10,085 nt of DNA from an uncultured Eubacteriales bacterium (GTDB taxonomy: Bacteria; Bacillota; Clostridia; Oscillospirales; UBA644). Made by a program: the position numbers and the translations under genes. The notes under the pieces were generated by a model. It was not told the origin of the DNA. It worked only from the letters and a program-made list of their open reading frames with translations, and did no database searches. How positions within the stretch are numbered: the first letter of the stretch is position 1; every line of letters begins with the position of its first letter. The stretch is taken from positions 1-10,085 of the forward strand of contig CAJLLT010000035.1 in the NCBI GenBank assembly GCA_905207625.1, written 5' to 3'. Positions 1 to 6,872 of this stretch are shown piece by piece.

Positions 1-27
1 CCACTCCGCTTTTGTCAATACCTTTTT

Positions 28-1779
28 TTACTTTTTATTGTAACAACTTTGTGAACCGCAAAGCGGCTGATTATGGCTTCTTTCGACAATAGTGACGACT
101 TTATGTCTTGCCCCGTAGAGGAATAAATAAGTCATTTCCTTATCTCCGGTTCTGAAGGTCGCGACCTCGGAATTCCTATGTCCAACGGAAAAGCCTTCCG
201 GCAATTCTTCTGCAAGTCTTCCCAGTCCGCCCGCGTCAGACATAAGCATCCTGTGCAACTCCTTGTCCGGACGGACGCTCAGCCATTCAGGAAAAGCTCC
301 GGGCTTACCAAACCGATAAAAATCAAATCCGCAAAGTGCTTCAGCCTCGGTATCCGGCATTCCCAAAGTCCTTATATATTTATATATGTAGTCAAACAGT
401 TCCACGGTCCTGTGCGCGCCGTCAAAAAAACCGCAATGAAGAAGGGCTTCGGCAAAACCGTCATAAAAGGCAAAAGGAGTCTTCCCGAACCGGGTTTCCA
501 GTATTCCAGCGGAAAGGAAAGAGCACAGTCCTGAATTGTAGTACAGCTCAACAAGTTCTTCAATGCGCTTAAGACGGACTATATCATCATAGCTTATATA
601 CTTGTTGTACAGAATTTCGTAGGGCGGGATATCCGAAAAAACATTTCCGTGTTCATGCTGTCCGGCAATAGGAGCTCCGCGGAGAACTTTGAGAAAGCCC
701 AACTGCAGGCATTCCGCACCCAAGGAATAAACCTCGTCAAAGGATCGGGCAAAAGAAGACAGATTTTCATATGGCAGACCGCAGATCAGGTCGGCATGGA
801 CATGAAATCCGGTTTTCACAAGTTGCCGCGTTTTATCCAGAACCGTCCGGACATCAGCGCTGCGTCCTATCGCCCGCAAGGTTTCGGTATTTGTGGATTG
901 GATCCCAACCTCAAACCGGAAAAGATCTTTCCGCGGAACACTTTCCAGAAAACGGAACACATCCTCGCCGAAGAGCCATACAGCCACTTCAAAATGGAAT
1001 TCCGTAATTCCGTTATCATTCTCGGCGAGGAATTTCATTATTTCCAAAGCCCTTGCATTGTCGCAATTGAAAGTGCGGTCCACAAATTTTACAAATCTGA
1101 CCCCGGCGTCAAGAAAAAGCTTCAGTTCTCCGAAAACCTTTGCAAGGCTTCTGAAACGGACGCTCTTATCTATAGAAGACAGACAGTAGGAACATCTGTA
1201 AGGACAGCCTCTTGAACTTTCGTAGTAGAGGATACGATCTTTCAGTTTCGGCAGCTCGTCCCCGTAGGGAAAAGGGAATCTGTCAAGATCGGGAGCAACA
1301 TCTCCGAATCCTGAAAACTCGAACTTTCCATCGTAAAGAAAAGCGCAACCCTTACGTTTGTTTTCGCAATACCGTTTTTTCTGCCCCCGGACGGAATCAT
1401 AGTCCCGCACGAATTCCGCAAAGGATTCTTCTCCCTCTCCGGTCAGAACAAAGTCAGCATACGGGTGTCCACGAAGAAAATCTTCAGCCCCGTACCCGAC
1501 CTCCGGGCCTCCGAAAACAAAACAGGCTTCAGGGAGAAGCTTTCTCAGCGAGGAAGCGACATCCCCCACCTGGCGGATATTGAATATATAGCATGAAAAG
1601 GCGAAAATATCCGCCTTTTCAAAATACAGAGACTGAACTATGCTCTCAGCCTGATTGTTAATTGTATACTCCCGAATCACACAGTCCGTTCCCTGAGCCC
1701 TTGCATATGAAGCAAGGCATCTGACAGACAGCATCGTATGGGAAAACCTGCTGTTGATCCCGACAAGAACAACTTTCAT
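28..1779 (-). CDS. B12-binding-type radical SAM protein with DUF4080-like C-terminus
   Basis: 583 residues. Residues 1-130 look like the Rossmann-type cobalamin-binding domain of B12 radical SAM enzymes (MKVVLVGINSRFSHT at the start, FGGPEVGYG near 89-97, TGEGEESF near 113-120), but I see no DxHxxG cobalamin-ligand motif. The radical SAM core follows, with the [4Fe-4S]-binding CxxxCxxC at C192, C196 and C199 (RGCPYRCSYC). Residues from about 400 to the end match my memory of the DUF4080 region that follows this core in Firmicutes. The tail carries two extra cysteines, C574 and C579. Such proteins use SAM to start radical chemistry; the substrate of this family is unknown to me. It is the last gene of ychF-purD-this gene: its ATG lies 2 bases beyond the purD stop, with an AAGG ribosome site at 1787-1790 inside the end of purD, so it is probably translationally coupled. 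Family assignment is firm; function is not known. Confidence 0.9.
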   Translation of the reverse strand: MKVVLVGINSRFSHTMLSVRCLASYARAQGTDCVIREYTINNQAESIVQSLYFEKADIFAFSCYIFNIRQVGDVASSLRKLLPEACFVFGGPEVGYGAEDFLRGHPYADFVLTGEGEESFAEFVRDYDSVRGQKKRYCENKRKGCAFLYDGKFEFSGFGDVAPDLDRFPFPYGDELPKLKDRILYYESSRGCPYRCSYCLSSIDKSVRFRSLAKVFGELKLFLDAGVRFVKFVDRTFNCDNARALEIMKFLAENDNGITEFHFEVAVWLFGEDVFRFLESVPRKDLFRFEVGIQSTNTETLRAIGRSADVRTVLDKTRQLVKTGFHVHADLICGLPYENLSSFARSFDEVYSLGAECLQLGFLKVLRGAPIAGQHEHGNVFSDIPPYEILYNKYISYDDIVRLKRIEELVELYYNSGLCSFLSAGILETRFGKTPFAFYDGFAEALLHCGFFDGAHRTVELFDYIYKYIRTLGMPDTEAEALCGFDFYRFGKPGAFPEWLSVRPDKELHRMLMSDAGGLGRLAEELPEGFSVGHRNSEVATFRTGDKEMTYLFLYGARHKVVTIVERSHNQPLCGSQSCYNKK

Positions 1780-1781
1780 AT

Positions 1782-3029
1782 TTAAACCTTACCGATATCG
1801 GTTCTGTAAAAAGAATCCCTGAAACTGATCTTTCCTACCTCTGAATAAACCTTTTGCCGGGCCTCCTCGAGAGTCTTTCCCAGAGCGGTAACATCAAGGA
1901 CCCTGCCTCCGGCAGTAACCGTTTTTCCGTCCCGCAGGGCTGTTCCGGCATGATACACCGTGCAGTCAACATCTCCGAGTCCGGAGATCTCATACCCCTT
2001 CTCATACTTTTTGGGGTATCCGCCGCTTGCTATGACAACACAGACCGCGGCCTCGTCGCTGAACTCAACACTGATCCTGTCAAGTTTTCCGTCCGCAACA
2101 GCATTCATTATCTCAAACAGATCGGTTTTAAGGAGCGGGATGACAACCTGAGCCTCAGGATCCCCGAAACGGGCATTATACTCAATGACCATTACTCCAT
2201 TTTCCGTCATCATAAGACCGAAATAAAGGACGCCTTTGAAAGGTCTTCCCTCCGCCTTCATTGCTTTTACCGTGGGCAGGAAAATTTTCTCCATGCACTC
2301 TTTCTTCAGTTCATCGGTAAAAACAGGACTGGGACTTATAGCGCCCATTCCTCCGGTATTGGGACCTTTGTTTCCGTCATATGCGCGCTTATGATCCTGA
2401 GCAGAGCGCATAGGTACAACGGTTTCACCGTCCGTAAAGGCAAGGACCGATATTTCACGTCCGTAAAGGCACTCTTCGATAAGCACCTCTTTGCCGGAAT
2501 CCCCGAAAATTCTGTCACACATTATTTCACGGAGGGCGTCGATCGCTTCCTGCTCCGTCTGGGCAACTACAACGCCTTTTCCCAACGCAAGCCCGTCGGC
2601 TTTCACTACTATCGGAGCACCCTTCTGCCGCACGTACGCCACGGCCTTATCATAATCGTCAAAAACCTCGAAATCTGCGGTGGGGATCCCGTATTTACGC
2701 ATGAGTCTCTTGGAAAAGACCTTGCTTCCCTCAATGATTGCGGCCTTTTTGTCCGGGCCGAAGGCTTTGATACCGTGTGCCGTCAGAGCATCCACCATTC
2801 CCAACATCAGCGGATCATCCGGAGTTACCACCACGAAATCTATACCGTTCTCCTCCGAAAACCGCACTACACCTTCAACATCAGTGGCTTTGATGTCAAC
2901 ACATTCCGCCAGAGCCGCTATTCCGCCGTTTCCGGGGGCAGCATACAACTTGTCTATAGTCTTGTTTTTTGCCAGGGCGGTAACGACGGCATGTTCTCTG
3001 CCGCCCCCACCGATAACCAGAACTTTCAT
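1782..3029 (-). CDS. purD: Phosphoribosylamine--glycine ligase (GAR synthetase)
   Basis: 415 residues, normal length for PurD. It joins 5-phosphoribosylamine and glycine using ATP to make GAR, the second step of cytoplasmic de novo purine synthesis. Visible motifs are the N-terminal GGGGREH (7-13), GPDKKAAIIEGSK (91-103) opening the ATP-grasp part, ADGLALGKG (144-152), GPNTGGMGA (222-230) and EYNARFGDPEAQ (283-294), the metal/ATP site signature. The C-terminal domain (about 325-415) is complete. The ATG is preceded by a purine-rich GGGGAGAGAGG stretch (3033-3043). It lies 32 bases after the ychF stop with no promoter or terminator between, so it is read from the ychF promoter. It sits away from other pur genes, and no purine riboswitch is visible in the short gap. 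Stop is TAA, which shows that TAA is a normal terminator in this genome. Confidence 0.98.
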   Translation of the reverse strand: MKVLVIGGGGREHAVVTALAKNKTIDKLYAAPGNGGIAALAECVDIKATDVEGVVRFSEENGIDFVVVTPDDPLMLGMVDALTAHGIKAFGPDKKAAIIEGSKVFSKRLMRKYGIPTADFEVFDDYDKAVAYVRQKGAPIVVKADGLALGKGVVVAQTEQEAIDALREIMCDRIFGDSGKEVLIEECLYGREISVLAFTDGETVVPMRSAQDHKRAYDGNKGPNTGGMGAISPSPVFTDELKKECMEKIFLPTVKAMKAEGRPFKGVLYFGLMMTENGVMVIEYNARFGDPEAQVVIPLLKTDLFEIMNAVADGKLDRISVEFSDEAAVCVVIASGGYPKKYEKGYEISGLGDVDCTVYHAGTALRDGKTVTAGGRVLDVTALGKTLEEARQKVYSEVGKISFRDSFYRTDIGKV

Positions 3030-3061
3030 CAGCCTCTCTCCCCATTTACTATGTATGATTA

Positions 3062-4153
3062 TCAGACGTTAAAGCGGAAAAGAACTATATCCCCATCCTT
3101 CATTTCATACGTCTTTCCTTCACTGCGCACAAGCCCTTTTTCTTTGGCCGCAGTCATACTTCCGCACGCCATAAGATCGTCAAAGGAGACGACCTCCGCT
3201 CTGATAAATCCTTTTTCAAAATCGCTGTGTATTTTTCCCGCCGCCTGAGGTGCCTTCGTGCCCTTTGTGATGGTCCAGGCTCTTACCTCGGGTTCTCCGG
3301 CGGTCAGGTAACTGATAAGTCCGAGCAAGGAGTAGGAAGCCTTTATCAGTCGGGAAAGACCACTTTCCTCAAGCCCTATCTCTTCCAGGAACAGAACCTT
3401 TTCCTCTTCGCTGAGCTCACTTATTTCTCTTTCGAACTTTGCGCATATCGGAAGCACCTGCGCCCCTTCCGCGGAAGCGAAATCCCGGACAGCCCTGCAA
3501 TAGGGATTATTATCCCTATCCGCAAAATCCGCATCACTCATATTCGCCGCATAAATCACGGGTTTCATTGTCAGGAAGTTGCCCTCACGCAAAGTCTGGC
3601 GTTCCTCTTCGTCCGCCTCCATGCCTCTCAGACTCTTGCCCGAAGCAAGCCATTGGTAGGCACGGTTAAAAAGCTCCGCCTCTTTCTGAAATTTCTTGTC
3701 GCCCTTCGCATTCTTCGACGCCCTTGCGGCAAGTTTTTCCGCAGTTTCCATGTCCGCAAAGATAAGTTCCATATTTATAATGTCTATATCCCTTACAGGA
3801 TCCACACTGCCCTCAACATGGGTGATATTATCATCGTCAAAGCAACGGACAACGTGGATAATGGCATCAACCTCCCGGATATGGGACAAAAACTTGTTTC
3901 CGAGCCCCTCGCCCCTGGATGCGCCCTTTACAAGTCCCGCAATATCCACAAACTTGATAATTGCCGGAGTGATCTTTTTGGGGTTATACATTTTTGCCAG
4001 AGCATCCAGCCGTTCATCCGGAACAGGGACTACGCCCACGTTCGGTTCTATTGTACAGAAGGGATAATTCGCCGCGTCAACATTTGTATTTGTAATGGCG
4101 TTGAAAAGAGTGCTTTTGCCTACGTTAGGCAGACCGACTATACCGAGTTCCAT
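3062..4153 (-). CDS. ychF: Redox-regulated ATPase YchF (OLA1/Obg-related P-loop NTPase)
   Basis: 363 residues, the usual YchF length. Seen: P-loop GLPNVGKST (7-15), switch-region DIAG (70-73), the helical insert near 110-190, and the C-terminal TGS domain (about 275-363) with AGEPEVRAWTITKG and KGFIRAEVVSFDDL. YchF is a universally conserved ribosome-associated NTPase that prefers ATP because the guanine motif NKxD is replaced by NxxE. Here the corresponding tetrad reads NMSD (204-207), so the last position is Asp rather than the usual Glu. It is first gene of a minus-strand operon with purD and a radical SAM gene. The start has an AAAGG site 11 bases upstream and a good promoter about 55 bases upstream. 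Identity is secure; the NMSD change is unlikely to alter the family call. Confidence 0.97.
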   Translation of the reverse strand: MELGIVGLPNVGKSTLFNAITNTNVDAANYPFCTIEPNVGVVPVPDERLDALAKMYNPKKITPAIIKFVDIAGLVKGASRGEGLGNKFLSHIREVDAIIHVVRCFDDDNITHVEGSVDPVRDIDIINMELIFADMETAEKLAARASKNAKGDKKFQKEAELFNRAYQWLASGKSLRGMEADEEERQTLREGNFLTMKPVIYAANMSDADFADRDNNPYCRAVRDFASAEGAQVLPICAKFEREISELSEEEKVLFLEEIGLEESGLSRLIKASYSLLGLISYLTAGEPEVRAWTITKGTKAPQAAGKIHSDFEKGFIRAEVVSFDDLMACGSMTAAKEKGLVRSEGKTYEMKDGDIVLFRFNV

Positions 4154-4164
4154 TTAAGTCAAAA

Positions 4165-4169
4165 CCTTT
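4165..4169 (-). promoter_or_regulatory. Ribosome binding site of ychF
   Basis: On the minus strand AAAGG lies 11 bases before the ychF ATG. It is weaker and more distant than the GGAGG sites on the plus-strand genes of this window, but no better start is in frame nearby and the protein begins exactly at the family N-terminus. Confidence 0.5.
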
Positions 4170-4207
4170 CTGGTGTTGTTATCATGTTTTGTGTTCCGCC
4201 GTTTTCT

Positions 4208-4236
4208 ATTATACATTAACCTCGTACCAAAATCAA
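4208..4236 (-). promoter_or_regulatory. Promoter of the ychF-purD-radical SAM operon
   Basis: Minus strand: -35 TTGATT (complement at 4231-4236), 17-base spacer, perfect -10 TATAAT (complement at 4208-4213). Transcription would start near 4201, giving a leader of roughly 47 bases before ychF. It fits a housekeeping (sigma-A) promoter. It is back to back with the rlmH promoter. Confidence 0.8.
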
Positions 4237-4295
4237 GGAATTGCAGGAAGATTTTGAAATTAAATCAAATATTCGGGCTGAAAAACGGTAAACTC

Positions 4296-4324
4296 TTGAT
4301 TTTTACCGCATAATATGGTATGAT
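4296..4324 (+). promoter_or_regulatory. Promoter of the rlmH-TSCPD-phospho-sugar mutase operon
   Basis: -35 TTGATT (4296-4301), 17-base spacer, -10 TATGAT (4319-4324). Start of transcription would be near 4331, giving a short leader of about 20 bases with the GGAGG site at 4339-4343, 8 bases before the rlmH ATG. It uses the same -35 hexamer as the divergent ychF promoter. Confidence 0.78.
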
Positions 4325-4351
4325 AGTTATGCGTTTCCGGAGGAATAATAT

Positions 4352-4786
4352 ATGCTTAGTGTAAAAATTCTCTGCGTGGGGAACCTGAAAGAGGACTACT
4401 GGAGAGCTGCCTGCAATGAATACATAAAACGATTAAGCCGGTTCTGCCGGACGGAGATCGTGGAATGCGCGGAATCCTCTCCGGAAAAAGAAAAAACTGA
4501 GCTGGAAAAGCATCTTTCCGGCTACCTGATCGCCCTGTGCGTAGAAGGGAAAAAGCTTTCTTCGGAAAACTTCGCCCACCTTATGGAAGATATTCCACTG
4601 AGAAACTCCAGGCTTACTTTTGTCATCGGCGGATCGGACGGGCTTTCGGAAGAGATTAAGATAAAGGCGGATCTCAGGCTCTCCTTTTCCGACATGACCT
4701 TTCCCCATCAGCTGATGCGGGTCATACTCCTGTAACAAATATACCGGGCATTCACAATAAACAATAATATCCGTTACCATAAGTAG
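4352..4786 (+). pseudogene. rlmH: rlmH (23S rRNA pseudouridine1915 N3-methyltransferase), interrupted by an in-frame TAA
   Basis: RlmH is a SPOUT methyltransferase that uses SAM to methylate pseudouridine 1915 in helix 69 of 23S rRNA on the assembled ribosome. The frame from ATG 4352 reads 127 residues with family landmarks: KILCVGNLKE at the start, EYIKRL (23-28), the SAM-site VIGGSDGLS (91-99) and LSFSDMTFPHQLMR (110-123). It then meets TAA at 4733-4735. The same frame continues for 16 codons, QIYRAFTINNNIRYHK, to TAG at 4784-4786. That is the normal RlmH C-terminus (as I recall it, B. subtilis has VEQIYRAF...PYHK), so TAA stands where Glu is expected. The tail helps form the SPOUT knot and RNA site, so the 127-residue product is probably inactive. 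The whole frame is about 144 codons, shorter than the usual 155-160 because the segment near residues 42-55 is compact. It is the first gene of its operon. Whether it is a true pseudogene or a sequence error cannot be decided here. Confidence 0.85.
4733..4786 (+). other. Premature TAA and stranded, intact RlmH C-terminal tail
   Basis: TAA (4733-4735), then 16 sense codons (4736-4783) in the rlmH frame, then TAG (4784-4786), which overlaps the first base of the next gene's AGGAGG (4785-4790). The tail holds the YRA and final YHK residues conserved in RlmH and has no frameshift or further stop. A single G-to-T change of GAA accounts for the break. The base after the stop is C, a fourth base often linked to weaker termination, but nothing else suggests programmed readthrough. 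Confidence 0.85.
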
Positions 4787-4790
4787 GAGG
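4785..4790 (+). promoter_or_regulatory. Ribosome binding site of the TSCPD gene
   Basis: Perfect AGGAGG five bases before the ATG at 4796. It overlaps the natural rlmH TAG stop, so in an intact operon ribosomes finishing rlmH would end on this site. With the premature TAA, termination occurs about 50 bases earlier. Confidence 0.8.
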
Positions 4791-4795
4791 TCCTA

Positions 4796-5044
4796 ATGAA
4801 AAATATCAGATATCTCGCCCACGGAACATGTTCGCGGGTAATAAACATCGTGCTTGATGACGAAAACAAAATATCACAGATAAGTGTCGAAGGCGGTTGC
4901 AACGGAAACCTTCAGGGTATATCCTCCCTGCTTATAGGAATGCCGGCGACCGAGGCGATAAAAAGACTTGAGGGCATCCGTTGCGGTTCAAAGCCCACCT
5001 CATGTCCTGACCAGATAGCCCAGGCACTTAAAACAAACCTTTGA
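4796..5044 (+). CDS. Small TSCPD-domain protein (TIGR03905-like, four conserved cysteines)
   Basis: 82 residues, no signal peptide or membrane segment. It matches the small TSCPD family annotated as TIGR03905: GTCS near the start, GGCNGN in the middle and the name-giving TSCPD near the end. The four cysteines are C12, C35, C63 and C70, spaced as a plausible metal or Fe-S site, but no ligand is shown by sequence alone. TSCPD domains also occur at the C-terminus of B12-dependent ribonucleotide reductases; here the domain stands alone. Its function is unknown. It has a strong ribosome site, follows rlmH and ends 14 bases before the phospho-sugar mutase start, so the three genes are surely co-transcribed. 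The operon gives no clear functional link. Confidence 0.9.
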   Translation: MKNIRYLAHGTCSRVINIVLDDENKISQISVEGGCNGNLQGISSLLIGMPATEAIKRLEGIRCGSKPTSCPDQIAQALKTNL

Positions 5045-5047
5045 TCC

Positions 5048-5052
5048 GGAGG
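5048..5052 (+). promoter_or_regulatory. Ribosome binding site that fixes the phospho-sugar mutase start
   Basis: GGAGG six bases before ATG 5059. The same frame is open back to a TTG at 5041, but that codon overlaps the stop of the preceding gene and has no upstream site of this quality. Starting there would also place the GGAGG inside the coding sequence. ATG 5059 is therefore preferred. Confidence 0.85.
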
Positions 5053-5058
5053 AAAAAA

Positions 5059-6729
5059 ATGTTATACACATATCAGCAGTGGCTTGAAGATCCTGCCTTT
5101 GATGAGGCAAGCAAGGCGGAGCTTCGTGCCATAACAGACAAAAAAGAGATAGAGAACCGTTTCTTCGGGCTTATGGAGTTCGGTACCGCCGGACTGCGCG
5201 GAGTCATGGGCGCGGGAATACGGTATATGAACGTTTATACCGTCCGCCATGCGACACAGGCTCTCGCGGATTATATCAACTCGCAGAACATCCCGGATCC
5301 CACCGTGGCAATTGCCAGGGACAGCCGGATAATGTCCAGAGAATTCTCCGAAGCTGCGGCAAATGTTCTCGCCGCAAACGGAATAAAATCCTACCTTTTC
5401 GACAACGTCCGCCCTACCCCTGAACTTTCTTTCTCCGTACTGGAGCTAAAGTGCATTGCCGGAATAAACATCACCGCATCCCACAACCCAAAGGAATATA
5501 ACGGATACAAAGTCTACTGGAAAGACGGAGCTCAGATTTCTCCGGAGCAGGCGGAAGCAATATACGGACTGATGAAATCCACGGATATGATAGCCGGGGT
5601 AAAGACAGTGTGCGCCTGCCGTGCCCGGGAATTTATAACCGTTCTCGGTGAAGACTATGACGACAGATATATCGGCAAAGTTCTCGAACAGTCCGTAAAT
5701 CCCGACGTGATAGTCAGACACAGGGATCTGAGCATCATATATACGCCCTTCCACGGCGCGGGATTCCGTATCGTACCCGAAACGCTCAGACGTGCCGGCT
5801 TTGAAAACCTTTACCCGGTTGACGAGCAGATGGTCCTTGACGGCAGATTCCCCACAGTAAAATCCCCCAATCCCGAAAATAAAGAGGGATTTACCCGGGC
5901 GATTGAGATCGCAAAAGAGCGCAAAGCGGATCTGATCATCGGCACCGATCCGGACTGTGACCGGATGGGGCTCGTCGTCCGTAACAGCGCAGGAGATTTT
6001 GTAACTCTGTCGGGAAACCAGACCGGAGCCATACTTCTCAATTATATCATCAAATCCCGTAAAGCTCAGGGGAAATTCCCCGCTAACGCCTTCGCGGTAA
6101 AAACTATCGTCTCCACGACCCTTGTTGACAGGATCTGTGAAAAAGAAGGCGTCCGTCTTTTCAGTGTCCTGACTGGGTTCAAGTTTATCGGAGAAAAGAT
6201 AAACGAAATGGCGGCAGAGGGAAATCACTCCTTCCTTTTCGGCTTTGAAGAAAGTTACGGATATCTTGCGGGAACATACGCCCGGGACAAGGACGGCGTA
6301 GTGGCTTCACTTCTGGCGGCGGAGGCGGCAGCGTTCTACGCTGAGAGAAACATGACGCTCTGGGACGCTTTGCAGGAACTTTTTGCCGAGTACGGTGTTC
6401 ATAAAGAATCCACCGTCAATCTGTATATGCAGGGAGTTGACGGACTTAAGAAAATGCAACAGACCATGAACGACTTCCGTACCGTGCCGGAAAAGACTAT
6501 AGGCGGACTGAAGGTCCTTTCCGTTAAAGACTATCTTGACGGCATAGACGGACTTCCCCGTTCAAACGTACTTTCTTACGCACTGGAGGACGGGTCAAAA
6601 GTCCTTATCCGTCCCTCGGGTACGGAACCGAAGATCAAAATATACACCCTTACCTCTGCCCCCACGGCAGAAAAAGCCGAGGAAAAAGTCAAGGCCATAG
6701 AAAAAGACTTTTTTTCCAGGATAGAATAA
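5059..6729 (+). CDS. Phospho-sugar mutase (alpha-D-phosphohexomutase, PgcA-like phosphoglucomutase)
   Basis: 556 residues from ATG 5059. It interconverts hexose 1-phosphate and 6-phosphate, most likely glucose, feeding UDP-glucose and envelope polysaccharide synthesis, in the cytoplasm. All four family sites are visible: GTAGLRG (42-48); the active-site loop TASHNP with phosphoserine S141; the Mg-binding GTDPDCDRMG with D297, D299 and D301; the sugar-specificity loop GFEESYG (395-401); and the phosphate-binding RPSGTEPK (518-525) in domain 4. Length and the GFEESYGY loop fit the long PgcA-type phosphoglucomutases better than the roughly 450-residue GlmM or ManB types, though phosphomannomutase activity cannot be excluded. 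It is third gene of its operon, 14 bases after the TSCPD gene, and is followed directly by a strong terminator. Confidence 0.95.
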   Translation: MLYTYQQWLEDPAFDEASKAELRAITDKKEIENRFFGLMEFGTAGLRGVMGAGIRYMNVYTVRHATQALADYINSQNIPDPTVAIARDSRIMSREFSEAAANVLAANGIKSYLFDNVRPTPELSFSVLELKCIAGINITASHNPKEYNGYKVYWKDGAQISPEQAEAIYGLMKSTDMIAGVKTVCACRAREFITVLGEDYDDRYIGKVLEQSVNPDVIVRHRDLSIIYTPFHGAGFRIVPETLRRAGFENLYPVDEQMVLDGRFPTVKSPNPENKEGFTRAIEIAKERKADLIIGTDPDCDRMGLVVRNSAGDFVTLSGNQTGAILLNYIIKSRKAQGKFPANAFAVKTIVSTTLVDRICEKEGVRLFSVLTGFKFIGEKINEMAAEGNHSFLFGFEESYGYLAGTYARDKDGVVASLLAAEAAAFYAERNMTLWDALQELFAEYGVHKESTVNLYMQGVDGLKKMQQTMNDFRTVPEKTIGGLKVLSVKDYLDGIDGLPRSNVLSYALEDGSKVLIRPSGTEPKIKIYTLTSAPTAEKAEEKVKAIEKDFFSRIE

Positions 6730-6743
6730 ATCTGATCCGACAT

Positions 6744-6772
6744 AAAACCGCCTTCACAACGAAGGCGGTTTT
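6744..6772 (+). terminator. Intrinsic terminator after the phospho-sugar mutase gene
   Basis: Perfect 12-bp inverted repeat AAAACCGCCTTC (6744-6755) and GAAGGCGGTTTT (6761-6772) around a 5-base loop ACAAC. It begins 14 bases after the stop codon. The four T residues closing the stem serve as the U tract. It separates the rlmH operon from the MATE-CLC promoter 37 bases further on. Confidence 0.93.
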
Positions 6773-6809
6773 ACAATGTCTGAAATTTTTGCATACATGG
6801 TTTTTTCTG

Positions 6810-6838
6810 TTGACAAACACGGGAAAAAGTGCTATGAT
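6810..6838 (+). promoter_or_regulatory. Promoter of the MATE-CLC operon
   Basis: Consensus -35 TTGACA (6810-6815), 17-base spacer and -10 TATGAT (6833-6838). Transcription would start near 6845, giving a leader of about 28 bases. It is the strongest-looking promoter in the window. No operator repeat or riboswitch fits in the short leader, so the sequence points to constitutive expression. Confidence 0.88.
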
Positions 6839-6862
6839 ACAGCAAGATTATTACCTTTACCC

Positions 6863-6867
6863 GGAGA
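6863..6867 (+). promoter_or_regulatory. Ribosome binding site that fixes the MATE start
   Basis: GGAGA five bases before ATG 6873. The reading frame is open back to an ATG at 6789, but that codon lies upstream of the -35 box at 6810, so a transcript from the promoter at 6810-6838 cannot include it. ATG 6873 is the supported start. Confidence 0.8.
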
Positions 6868-6872
6868 ATGAA

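Noticed and set aside
1..27. TTGACA on the minus strand (13-18) and a GGAG-like motif near the edge, possibly a promoter or ribosome site for a gene to the left
   Set aside because: The rest of any such promoter or gene lies outside the window, so it cannot be tested.
1854..3248. A 464-codon plus-strand open frame antisense to purD
   Set aside because: It is a mirror of purD codon usage: no ribosome site, no recognisable domain, and it covers purD, whose protein is fully conserved.
3227..4219. A 330-codon plus-strand open frame antisense to ychF
   Set aside because: No family resemblance, no ribosome site, and it runs across the ychF promoter region; ychF on the other strand is unmistakable.
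4733..4735. TAA recoded as a sense codon genome-wide
   Set aside because: Several other genes here end naturally at TAA at the expected family C-terminus, so TAA is a working stop codon.
5446..6228. A 260-codon minus-strand open frame inside the phospho-sugar mutase gene
   Set aside because: Antisense shadow of a conserved enzyme; low-complexity translation with no motif or ribosome site.
6789..6872. N-terminal extension of the MATE protein from ATG 6789
   Set aside because: That ATG precedes the -35 box of the gene's own promoter; the extension is not family-like and ATG 6873 has a good ribosome site.
6839..6872. A fluoride or other riboswitch ahead of the MATE-CLC operon
   Set aside because: The leader from the predicted start site is only about 28 bases, too short for a riboswitch, and no conserved motif is present.
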